A DNA stretch of 64,000 nt from Stictocephala bisonia. Taxonomy: Eukaryota > Arthropoda > Insecta > Hemiptera > Membracidae. The notes beneath the pieces were generated by a model. It did no database searches. It was given only the letters and a program-made list of their open reading frames with translations, and was not told where the DNA came from. The stretch covers positions 1,759,131 to 1,823,130 of the forward strand of contig JAQJVL010000110.1 in NCBI GenBank assembly GCA_035578905.1. The letters are read 5' to 3'. The position numbers were made by a program, and so were the translations under genes. Positions 1-10,925 of the stretch are shown piece by piece (position 1 is the stretch's first letter; every line of letters starts with the position of its first letter).

Positions 1-985
1 CTAATCACCAAAATATATGACCTGAGGCTTATAGCTCAGGACCTCACTGCACTAATCGTTAAAATATATGACCTGAGGCTTATAGCTCAGGACCTCACTG
101 CACTAATCACCAAAATATATGACCTGAGGCTTATAGCTCAGAACCTCACTGCACTAATCACCAAAATATATGACCTGAGGCTTATAGCTCAGGACCTCAC
201 TGCACTAATCGTTAAAATATATGACCTGAGGCTTATAGCTCAGGACCTCACTGCACTAATCACCAAAATATATGACCTGAGGCTTATAGCTCAGGACCTC
301 ACTGCACTAATCGTTAAAATATATGACCTGAGGCTTATAGCTCAGGACCTCACTGCACTAATCGTTAAAATATATGACCTGAGGCTTATAGCTCAGGACC
401 TCACTGCACTAATCGTTAAAATATATGACCTGAGGCTTATAGCTCAGGACCTCACTGCACTAATCGTTAAAATATATGACCTGAGGCTTATAGCTCAGGA
501 CCTCACTGCACTAATCGTTAAAATATATGACCTGAGGCTTATAGCTCAGGACCTCACTGCACTAATCACCAAAATATATGACCTGAGGCTTATAGCTCAG
601 GACCTCACTGCACTAATCGTTAAAATATATGACCTGAGGCTTATAGCTCAGGACCTCACTGCACTAATCACCAAAATATATGACCTGAGGCTTATAGCTC
701 AGGACCTCACTGCACTAATCGTTAAAATATATGACCTGAGGCTTATAGCTCAGGACCTCACTGCACTAATCACCAAAATATATGACCTGAGGCTTATAGC
801 TCAGGACCTCACTGCACTAATCGTTAAAATATTTGACCTGAGGCTTATAGCTCAGGACCTCACTGCACTAATCGTTAAAATATATGACCTGAGTCTTATA
901 GCTCAGAACCTCACTGTACTAATCGCCAAAATATATGACCTGAGGCTTATAGGGCAGAACCTCACTGCACTAATCGCCAAAATAG
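1..985. repeat. 51-bp tandem array (about 19 copies, open at left edge)
   Basis: Head-to-tail 51-bp units with near-perfect identity, starting at the first base, so the array continues outside the window. Two unit types differ at one spot, reading CACC or CGTT after CTAAT-like start bases. Their order from the left is mixed (CACC, CGTT, CACC, CACC, CGTT, CACC, then five CGTT in a row, then alternation). Each unit contains the dyad CCTGAG-8 nt-CTCAGG, which could form a hairpin. The last three copies degenerate (CGCC variants), as expected at an array edge. No coding potential was recognised. Confidence 0.97.
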
Positions 986-1284
986 GGGAATATATTTAAG
1001 GTTATAAAACGTACTCGAGTGGAGCTGTAAATTAAAGGTTAAATCACCAAAAATGCATAAATTACGAATAACATAAATTACGAAAATGTTATATATTGAG
1101 AGCCGAAACTTTAAAATAAAAAAAAAAAATCTCCTCAGTAATGAATGGGGGAGTGGAGAACAGGCATATAATAAGAGGGGGTGAGGGCTCAACCTCCACC
1201 GACATATCTAGTGGATTACAATTTAGTCAAACTTAAAAACCTTATGGTATTTTATTTCGTAGGCTTAAGCGGCCTGTGTCATTA
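986..1284. other. Non-coding spacer, nothing recognised
   Basis: Single-copy-looking AT-rich sequence between the 51-bp array and a foldback element. The short reading frame on the minus strand here has no recognisable domain. Confidence 0.5.
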
Positions 1285-1506
1285 TAATAACTAAAGCTTC
1301 CGGTAACGACCGCGTCAAGGTGTTATTTACAATATTTACATCGCCAAACGTTTCGCCTATGCTGTGATGTGGCATCGTCAGTGGTATCTTTAATTCTCAG
1401 ATACACCTCTGACGATGCCACATCACAGCATGGGTGAAACGTTTGGTGATGTAAATATTGTAGATAACACACTGACGCGGTCTTTACCAGAAGCTTTAGT
1501 TATTAT
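1285..1506. mobile_element. Foldback MITE, about 220 bp
   Basis: Nearly the whole element is an imperfect palindrome. The left arm begins TAATAACTAAAGCTTC and the right arm ends with its complement, GAAGCTTTAGTTATTA. The arms (about 1285-1392 and 1401-1506) stay alignable through the centre, with a loop of under 10 bases around 1396. No transposase is present, so it would be a non-autonomous inverted-repeat element. I could not define a target-site duplication, so the superfamily is unassigned. Confidence 0.85.
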
Positions 1507-2720
1507 TAACCTAATGGTATATCTTTATTCTATATTAAAAACGTCTTTGCATTATAAATTTGTTTGTCTGATAGTAAACTGTACCTTTATATAGTAATAC
1601 ATTTTTTTTATTCGTTTTGCCTTCAATTACTTCGTAGCCAATAGAACTAGAGGACTTGCATACAAAGATGTGTGGAGGTTGTAAATAGGGTTTGCAGCGT
1701 TGTTTTCTCATTAAATGTCAATGTAGAATGACAGTGTAATTATTGCGTTGACTTAGTAAGCCATCATACAAGCAATCATCAGCTTGACATCAACAATTAC
1801 GTCATCAACAGTCCGTTGTCATGGAGACACACATGATCACAGCTCCTGTTATCTTTCCGGAACTATTTTGATTTCAATTTTCTGTATACTGATTGTAAAG
1901 TAAAATTACACTTTTCTGCCCATTATAGATTTTTACTAGAGATTAATTCGTTCAGTGGAAATAATAATTAAACTAAACGTTTTAGGTACTTATAAACTTT
2001 TATTGGATCACAAATGAAATATACTGTACAATTATTGTCCTACAACAATAAACTGTCTAATAATTAACATATGTCAATAATATTCTTTAAATCAACACAT
2101 AATAACAAAACATAAAAGCATAGAGCAGACATTAAATGTTAGTAAATAATATCAAACAGCTGTTTTAATATATCTACGTTATAATCCATTTCACCAGTAT
2201 TATTGTTCTCTGAGTTTTTAGTTTTTAATTAATTATTATATTATCTATTCTCCAAATGATCAAGTACTGTAGTTAATATATTAAAAACGAAAACTCTACT
2301 AGAACAAACACACCATAACACACCTTTAAAGTAAATCGTAAAACAAAGTTATATAAAAAATGAAGATAACAAAAATAAAATACAATTATAGTATTCTCAC
2401 AACTCAATTAGAAAAGCTATTTAAACAAATAAAACACATCTATAATACACTTTTAAAAAACAAAATCGACAAACGAAGAAAATACTACCATAACACACAC
2501 ATATAAAGCAACAAAATGAACGAATAACAGCTTAGAGAACAAGCACGGTATTAATATGATTAAATTAAATGTATATGGTTTTTAATTAATTCGTATTCAT
2601 ATAAAGTATAATTATTTATTTTAAAAACTTGTTAGGAAAAGTAATAGATACAAATACTGTAGATTGAAATAAATATGGATTTACGAGTCATTGCGTGAGC
2701 TCAATTCTACGATAGTTCAG
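1507..2720. other. AT-rich non-coding stretch
   Basis: No open frame, splice pattern or repeat family was recognised here. The sequence is A/T-dominated with scattered homopolymers. Confidence 0.4.
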
Positions 2721-2723
2721 TGG

Positions 2724-2775
2724 TGATTCGAACCTTGTACTTTCAATCCATGAGCCATTGCGCTTTCGTTATGAA
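2724..2775 (-). repeat. tRNA-like SINE head (minus strand)
   Basis: On the minus strand an A-box-like segment (about 2764-2747, containing ATGGCTCATGG) is followed about 30 bases later by a B box, GGTTCGAATCA (2734-2724). This spacing and order match an internal RNA polymerase III promoter. No flanking acceptor stem pairs properly, so this is a tRNA-derived SINE remnant and not a working tRNA gene. Confidence 0.5.
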
Positions 2776-3322
2776 TATGATTTTTTATGAGTTTATCTGT
2801 AACTGCAAAAAACCTATTTTCATTACATTAATTTTAACGTCAAATAAGGATGATAGATGAAAAATTGGCCTTGGGAGGAAGGTTATCTAGGAGACGGACT
2901 GGTTCGCATTGTCTAACAAATCTCATAGTTTCGTAAAACGTGGGACGGACCATGAACCAGTCTACTTCAATGTTATATTTTAGATACTAAAATATTATAT
3001 GTTCCCAGTGAGCTTTGGAACAGCTGCTCCAGTCGACCATCTCTTAATTTTCACCGACATCTCTTAATAAACTCAAAATAATGCATCCAAGAAACAAACC
3101 AAGTCACGTGTGGACAAATTGATTTTTTTTATTATTAAAATAAAATTCTAAAAATGCACTCAAGTTATCAGCCTTTTCATGAGGCATTTGAATACGTTTT
3201 TATTATATAGCATTAAAGATAGCAGTGAACATTTTATGGTAGCAAGAAAAATGTGAAGTAACATTCAACATTATTCAATCCAATATGGCTACTGCTACTG
3301 GTGTGTATAGTATTTATATTTA

Positions 3323-3642
3323 GGTCTTTTTTGGAGTGTCCCCGCATATGGTAAATATCTCTATCAAGTCTTGAACTAAACTAAAATTACAAATAATGTA
3401 ACTTTTATATTGGTCACGTGGTTTTGACCCATAAGAAAATAATAAGCGTCATCTTTTTAATTATCAATCAGCGCCTTCTGGTATTTAGGTTAGGTTGTAA
3501 GTACTTCCACAATGGGCTGTTAGGTTATGTTAGGTTGTAGTTAAATAAATATTAAGTTGAAGTGCTACTTATTTATAAATACACGAACTTTCTACTTCGT
3601 TTGACGATTAATCAGTGCTAAACAAATACGAAAACATTGTGA
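3323..3642. mobile_element. Dispersed MITE-like element, copy A
   Basis: About 320 bp that closely resembles 18222-18576. Shared blocks are TTGGTCACGTGGTTTTGACC, AATAATAAGCGT and GGTATTTAGGTTA, in the same order. The left end carries GTGTCCCCGCATAT, which matches in inverted form the right end of copy B (ATGTGCGGGGACATTCC). This suggests terminal inverted repeats, degraded at the right end of this copy. Confidence 0.65.
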
Positions 3643-4100
3643 TAAAGAACTTTATTTATTTATTTTTTAATAATGGAACTCTATGGGAAAAAGGAAAGGG
3701 ACTTTTTTACCATGTCTTGAGTTTAAGATCGATTGCTTTTTTTTTTTGTTTTTTTTGCTGTGCCTTAAAAACTCAATTCCATCAAAGTTATTAAGGCACA
3801 TTAGTAATAGGTGATGGTGATAAGTATTTTTAATCGTTTATGGCCCAATCTTTATTACTTGACCATAATTAATTACACAATTTATACAAATTTTTGTGAG
3901 AAAAAATCGTATTCCTATGATAAAATGTAGAGGCAATGGCATTCAGTATAAACAGCGTTCATTGGCGGAACGAACCTGGTTTCACGCCCCTTCCATTGAA
4001 TAGGAATGTCCTTCATGACGTAGTTTGGTCTGGGAATGAAGCACACAGACCTTTGATTAAATGTCCTCCATGGTTTAATTGCCTAATGTTTTTGTTTTCC

Positions 4101-6942
4101 ATGAGTTTGTTTAGCAGTCTTTGTTTAGCAAGGTTCTTTTTAGTTGCGAGAGTTTAAACAAAATATCGCAGCATTAAAATTTCACATCAAATCTATACCA
4201 CAGATTAATTGCGCAGCTGTTGTGATCAAGCTTTAATAAGATATCTGATTGTTACAGCTTTTGTTGTGATCAAGCTATAATAAGATGTCTGGTTGTTATA
4301 GTTTGTGTTGTGATCAAGCTAAAGTAAGATGTCTGATTGTTATAGCTTGTGTTGTGATCAAGCTATAGTAAGATGTCTGATTGTTATAGCTTGTGTTGTG
4401 ATCAAGCTATAGTAAGATGTCTGATTGTTATAGCTTGTGTTGTGATCAAGCTAAAGTAAGATGTCTGATTGTTATAGCTTGTGTTGTGATCAAGCTATAG
4501 TAAGATGTCTGGTTGTTATAGCTTTTGTTGTGATCAAGCTAAAGTAAGATGTCTGATTGTTATAGCTTGTGTTGTGATCAAGCTATAGTAAGATGTCTGA
4601 TTGTTATAGCTTGTGTTGTGATCAAGCTATAGTAAGATGTCTGATTGTTATAGTTTGTGGTGTGATCAAGCTATAATAAGATATATGGTTGTTATAGCTT
4701 TTGTTGTGATCAAGCTAAAGTAAGATGTCTGATTGTTATAGCTTTTGTTGTGATCAAGCTATAGTAAGATGTCTGGTTGTTATAGTTTGTGTTGTGATCA
4801 AGCTATAATAAGATATCTGGTTGTTATAGCTTGTGTTGTAATCAAGCTATAGTAAGATATCTGGTTGTTATAGCTTATGTTTGGATCAAGCTATAATAAC
4901 ATGTCTGGTTGTTATAGCTTGTGTTGTGATCAAGCTATAGTAAGATATCTGGTTGTTATAGTTTGTGGTGTGATCAAGCTATAATAAGATATATGGTTGT
5001 TATAGCTTGTGTTGTGATCAAGCTGTAGTAAGATATCTGGTTGTTATAGCTTGTGTTGTGATCAAGCTCTAGTAAGATGTCTGGTTGTTATAGCTTGTGT
5101 TGTGATCAAGCTATAGTAAGATATCTGGTTGTTATAGCTTGTGTTGTGATCAAGCTATAATAAGATATCTGGTTGTTATAGCTTGTGTTGTGATCAAGCT
5201 GTAGTAAGATATCTGGTTGTTATAGCTTGTGTTGTGATCAAGCTATAGTAAAATGTCTGGTTGTTATAGCTTGTGTTGTGATCAAGCTATAATAAGATAT
5301 CTGGTTGTTATAGCTTGTGTTGTGATCAAGCTATAGTAAGATATCTGGTTGTTATAGTTTGTGTTGTGATCAAGCTATAATAAGATATATGGTTGTTATA
5401 GCTTGTGTTGTGATCAAGCTGTAGTAAGATATCTGGTTGTTATAGTTTGTGTTGTGATCAAGCTATAATAAGATATATGGTTGTTATAGCTTGTGTTGTG
5501 ATCAAGCTGTAGTAAGATATCTGGTTGTTATAGTTTGTGTTGTGATCAAACTATAATAAGATATCTGGTTGTTATAGCTTGTGTTGTGATCAAGCTATAG
5601 TAAGATATCTGGTTGTTATAGTTTGTGTTGTGATCAAGCTATAATAAGATATATGGTTGTTATAGCTTGTGTTGTGATCAAGCTGTAGTAAGATATCTGG
5701 TTGTTATAGCTTGTGTTGTGATCAAGCTGTAGTAAGATATCTGGTTGTTATAGCTTGTGTTGTGATCAAGCTGTAGTAAGATATCTGGTTGTTATAGCTT
5801 GTGTTGTGATCAAGCTGTAGTAAGATATCTGGTTGTTATAGCTTGTGTTGTGATCAAGCTGTAGTAAGATATCTGGTTGTTATAGCTTGTGTTGTGATCA
5901 AGCTGTAGTAAGATATCTGGTTGTTATAGCTTGTGTTGTGATCAAGCTGTAGTAAGATATCTGGTTGTTATAGCTTGTGTTGTGATCAAGCTGTAGTAAG
6001 ATATCTGGTTGTTATAGCTTGTGTTGTGATCAAGCTCTAGTAAGATGTCTGGTTGTTATAGCTTGTGTTGTGATCAAGCTATAGTAAGATATCTGGTTGT
6101 TATAGCTTGTGTTGTGATCAAGCTGTAGTAAGATATCTGGTTGTTATAGCTTGTGTTGTGATCAAGCTATAGTAAGATATCTGGTTGTTATAGCTTGTGT
6201 TGTGATCAAGCTAAAGTAAGATGTCTGGTTGTTATAGCTTGTGTTGTGATCAAGCTATAGTAAGATGTCTGGTTGTTATAGTTTGTGTTGTGATCAAGCT
6301 ATAATAAGATATCTGGTTGTTATAGCTTGTGTTGTGATCAAGCTGTAGTAAGATATCTGGTTGTTATAGCTTGTGTTGTAATCAAGCTATAGTAAAATGT
6401 CTGGTTGTTATAGCTTGTGTTGTGATCAAGCTATAATAAGATATCTGGTTGTTATAGCTTGTGTTGTGATCAAGCTATAGTAAGATATCTGGTTGTTATA
6501 GTTTGTGTTGTGATCAAGCTATAATAAGATATATGGTTGTTATAGCTTGTGTTGTGATCAAGCTGTAGTAAGATATCTGGTTGTTATAGTTTGTGTTGTG
6601 ATCAAGCTATAATAAGATATATGGTTGTTATAGCTTGTGTTGTGATCAAGCTGTAGTAAGATATCTGGTTGTTATAGTTTGTGTTGTGATCAAACTATAA
6701 TAAGATATCTGGTTGTTATAGCTTGTGTTGTGATCAAGCTGTAGTAAGATATCTGGTTGTTATAGCTTGTGTTGTAATCAAACTATAGTAAGATATCTGG
6801 TTGTTATAGCTTGTGTTGTTCAAGCTTGAATAAAACAGGAACAGTATAGATTTTTTGCAAGATTTTAAAGCTGCGTTGTTTTGTTGAAGCTCTCGCAACT
6901 TAAAATGAACCCTGCAAAACAAAGACTGTTAAAAAAACTCAT
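4101..6942. mobile_element. Inverted-repeat-bounded element filled by a satellite array
   Basis: Sequences flanking the 44-bp array are inverted copies of each other. The left arm (4101-about 4213) read backwards contains CTCTCGCAACT, then AACAAAGACTG, then AACTCAT. The right arm (about 6829-6942) contains CTCTCGCAACT, AACAAAGACTG and AACTCAT in the same order. Inside those blocks the similarity continues (TATAGATTT, ATTTTAA, GCTGCG, TTTTGTT) up to the array edges. The unit is thus terminal repeat, about 59 satellite copies, terminal repeat. No transposase is present. It could be a large non-autonomous foldback element whose interior expanded, or an inverted duplication around a satellite. 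Confidence 0.75.
4218..6828. repeat. 44-bp tandem array, about 59 copies
   Basis: The spacing between successive TTGTTATAGC words is exactly 44 bases through most of the tract. Each unit contains the dyad CAAGCTATA ... TATAGCTTG. Subtypes differ at CTATAG/CTGTAG/CTAAAG and GATGTCTG/GATATCTG/GATATATG. Long runs of one subtype (about 5670-6010) point to recent local amplification. Confidence 0.97.
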
Positions 6943-7575
6943 AAAAAATTTGTCCTCTATGCATTACCAAACCACTCATTGGATCGCAATGGAACTTTGG
7001 GAAGTTGTATAGTTCACTCTCGGGAAGGTCTCTGGTATGGTTTCATACACGTCGAACTCAAGGGCTCCACCCCAGTGGCCTTTAAAGTGTCAGTTATATA
7101 GTAATGTAGTTACTTTATTTATTTGACACTATCAGCTGTTAGATAAAAAATTATGCTTATTGAAACTTGACATTTAAAATAAACTAAAACATTACTGCTT
7201 TTATGATAATCCCGTAGCTAGGCACGGTTGTATAGCTAATTGATCATATAAAGTCAATGCTATAGTCATACATTTTTACCATGAAAAAAGAGAACCTTTT
7301 TGTATATAACAATTAATTACTTTTAAATCTGTCCGATGAACTGAATGATAATTTTATGTATGTTGCACGAATACTGTTTGACTTAAATTAGATGCTAACC
7401 ATTGCTAACACAAACGAACTGTTATACAGATGTATACTGCAAGTCGTAGATATTTGGAAAATATCGATGTCGAAATCTGCAGACTAAATAAGATTGGGAA
7501 GATTTTGTAGTTTAAGCAAATACATAACAATTCCCTGTATTACTGTTGGTATATTAAGGTCCTGGTGAAGAGTTG

Positions 7576-8486
7576 AATTTGATACATACTAAGGTGCTTC
7601 AACAACTGTTCTTAACAATTTGATACATACCAAGGTGCTTCAACAACTGTTCTTAACAATTTGATACATACCAAGGTGCTTCAACAACTGTTCTTAACAA
7701 TTTGATACACACCAAGGTGCTTCAACAACTGTTCTTAACAATTTGATACACAAGGTGCTTCAACAACTGTTCTTAACAATCTGATACATACCAAGGTGCT
7801 TCAACAACTGTTCTTAACAATTTGATACATACCAAGGTGCTTCAACAACTGTTCTTAACAATTTGATACATACCAAGGTGCTTCAACAACTGTTCTTAAC
7901 AATTTGATACATACCAAGGTGCTTCAACAACTGTTCTTAACAATTTGATACACACCAAGGTGCTTCAACAACTGTTCTTAACAATTTGATACACAAGGTG
8001 CTTCAACAACTGTTCTTAACAATTGATGCACACCGAGGTGCTTCAACAACTGTTCTTAACAATTTGATACACACCAAGGTGCTTCAACAACTGTTCTTAA
8101 CAATTTGATACATACCAAGGTGCTTCAACAACTGTTCTTAACAATTTGATACACACCAAGGTGCTTCAACAACTGTTCTTAACAATTTGACACACACCGA
8201 GGTGCTTCAACAACTGTTCTTAACAATTTGATACACACCGAGGTGCTTCAACAACTGTTCTTAACAATTTGATAAACACCAAGGTGCTTCTACAACTGTT
8301 CTTAACAATTTGATACACACCAAGGTGCTTCAACAACTGTTTCAACAACTGTTCTTAACAATTTGATACACACCGAGGTGCTTCAACAACTGTTCTTAAC
8401 AATTTGATACACACCGAGGTGCTTCAACAACTGTTCTTAACAATTTGATACACACCGAGGTGCTTCAACAACTGTTCTTAACAATT
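7576..8486. repeat. 41-bp tandem array, about 22 copies
   Basis: Unit of the form TTTGATACATACCAAGG followed by TGCTTCAACAACTGTTC and TTAACAA, repeating every 41 bases. Two copies (near 7746 and 7988) share the same 4-base deletion. One copy (near 8335) has an internal duplication of the CAACAACTGTT segment. The two 4-base-deleted copies, 242 bases apart, suggest that a six-copy block was duplicated. Confidence 0.95.
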
Positions 8487-8763
8487 CAGATCTAACGTGA
8501 ACATTAAATGAGTTAATTCATTTTCGTTTACCTTAATTCTCCAAGTATTAACCATATGTTAATATCGTCCAAACTGTGTTGCAAGTGCAGGATCATTGTG
8601 AATTGACAGAATAGCTGTGTCATCAGCATATGTTGCAATATGAGAATGTTCATTTAATGGGAGGTCACAAATTAAATGTCAGTAATATACCATTAATAAG
8701 GTTCCCACAAAACCGGTTGGATTTCTCTGAACTTTTTATAATTAAATCTTATTCAAAGATATA

Positions 8764-9273
8764 CAGGGTGGGAAAAAATATGGAAACGCTTTCACAACTT
8801 TTCAATCACTTTACTGGTAAAAGTGAAATCTTGTACATCATCATGCTTACAAAGAACACACTTTTTGAAGCCATTATCAACATTTCATCTTTTCACGGGA
8901 CGACTCATTCAATTAAAGGTATATTCAATTGAAATTAACAATCGCAAACCGGACTTCGAGAGATTTATCCTACTCGAATTTCAACGACTTCAAAATTAGA
9001 ATGACCGCTACTCTGGAAAGGATAGACCTTTCGAAGTCCGGTTTGTGGCAATCTATTTGTATTGAATAGTCTTTTAATTTGATATCAACTCGACCTAGGC
9101 TTATATTAAAGAGTTTCGTTCAACTCCAAGTGGGTCGTCCTATGAAAAGATGAAATGTTGATAATGGCGTCAAAAAGTTAGTTCTTTGTAACCATGATGA
9201 TGTACAAGATTTCACTTTTACCAGTGAAGTCATAAAAAAGTTGTGAAAGCGTTTCCATATTTTTTCCACCCTG
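8764..9273. mobile_element. TA-flanked inverted-repeat element (mariner/Tc1-like MITE)
   Basis: The ends are CAGGGTGGGAAAAAATATGG on the left and its near-exact complement on the right, each flanked by TA (8762-8763 and 9274-9275). The inverted arms are unusually long, at least 130 bp with few differences. A second, inner palindrome (CAAACCGGACTTCGA at about 8944 against TCGAAGTCCGGTTTG ending at about 9046) sits in the middle. TA duplication and CAGGGTGG-type ends are usual for Tc1/mariner-derived MITEs. No transposase frame is present. Confidence 0.85.
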
Positions 9274-10539
9274 TACCTGTCTTTTCATTATGTAGATAAT
9301 TTTCTTATCAGACTAATATTCCTTACAATGTAATATAGTTTCTGTCCATTTTAAATATGTAGCCATAATTTTTCCAAACAATAACAAATTATATCTGTAA
9401 CTTTTCGAGCTAATAGCAGATATAACTTTTCCGATCGTAAAATTTACTTTTAGATAAATAAACCTGTTATTCAATTATCCTTATTGATAATAAACCATGT
9501 TTTGGATAAAAACACATATTTTGGTGCGTTCCAAATAATAAAACCATTAAAGAACGTTGTATAAAACATAAATGTATCAAATAAAGAGCTGACTGCAATT
9601 AAGTGCAAATAAAGAACATTAAAATAAAACTGGTAGACCAATAATTAATTAGGCTTAATCGATACCGGCAGTGGAATGGCTGCAGGCGTTGTATTTTAAA
9701 GGGCAGCGGCCGAATGGGACACAATATATTTGAGAATTGCGTGGTTTTAAAAGTGGCATTATCGATAAATTGTTATGTAAACTGTAAAATCTATCTAATT
9801 TTTATTTATTCTCATTAACTCACTCTGATATCACTGATAAAGCTAGCTCACTCTGTAATTCAAGAAAAATTTAATATTTTATTCACAATTATTACTTTTT
9901 AAATTATATAAAAATGCAATAGTACTTAAATAAATATAAAAATCAATGCTTCAATTGTCAATAATCGCATTAGTATTAATTAGTGATTTAATGAGTTTAT
10001 AATTTGGTTTAATGATTTCCATTCAAGGATTTCTCTCAGGAACCCTTCTCAATCATTTACTGTGAAAGTTATCCAACATTGTCACACGCTAATGAAACCT
10101 CTTACGAAAGAGGCCTACAGTTAGTTAACTAGACTGTACTTGTAACGAGTATGTTAGCTAATTCGTCTTACAGACCTAATTTTAGAACTAACAATTGGCA
10201 TCGCCTTCAGAAACTACTTTGTGCGTTCGATTAAAGTGTACATCACAAACTCGTTAAATAATTAATGCTTATGACGACGATAGTAATGATTATGGATTGT
10301 GATTTTTTAGTGTGAAAAGTGTCCATGAGCGAGTGAAGTCTTGTTACTAACTGATGTCGAATCATCTTAAAAAAGGTAATTATCTAACGTGTACCTTTAG
10401 AACACAATGTCAAATATGTTCTGACTGTATACACTAGTTATTGTGACGTATAATTTTATTTTCTTGTGTCATGATTTAATATTTTAAATAATATATTATT
10501 TTATTTTTAATATAATATTCAAACTTTGTTAAGAGACAA

Positions 10540-10660
10540 CGGTCCAGACCCCTATGGCAAATTTAAGTTGACCTTCCGGAATTTGAACCCATGACACTCT
10601 GTAGTGGAAGCAGAAGTGATAACCATTAGGCAAGCAAGAGGTCTTTTATGATTTATGTTA
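10540..10660 (-). repeat. tRNA-like SINE head (minus strand)
   Basis: On the minus strand, TTGCCTAATGG (A-box-like, about 10640) is followed by GGTTCAAATTCC (B-box-like, about 10585). The arrangement fits a tRNA-derived SINE promoter, with no intact cloverleaf. Confidence 0.45.
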
Positions 10661-10739
10661 TGTTATCGTGTATGATGAGGCTTTGCAGCCCTAACTTCGC
10701 CTCTTAAATAAATAAATACGTTTTTCATTCATTTCCACT

Positions 10740-10925
10740 CAGTTCATTAATACCTACCCAATAGCCAGGGACACTTTGTAACCTAAAGCTTATCACTTAA
10801 TCAAATTCACGTAGTATTGGTATTATATATTTTAGGATACTTTATGAGCCTGGTTCTCAACAGTAGTGTCCAAGTTGATGGCAACCATTGAGTGAACGCC
10901 GTGATGGTATTAATAGTTATTTTGA
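10740..10925 (+). repeat. Dispersed repeat, partial copy of the 27965-28330 family
   Basis: Shares with 28105-28325 the blocks CCCAATAGCCAGGG and AGTAGTGTC, then TTGATG.CAACCATTGA and CGCCGTG, in the same order and with similar spacing. Likely a SINE body or other dispersed family. Confidence 0.6.

Noticed and set aside
3485..3545. Insect telomeric repeat (TTAGG)n
   Set aside because: Only scattered TTAGGTTAGG words, not a continuous array, and repeated in a dispersed element at 18.4 kb.
1..8486. Regular repeats resembling a CRISPR array
   Set aside because: The units are directly adjacent and identical without unique spacers, and the surroundings are eukaryotic.
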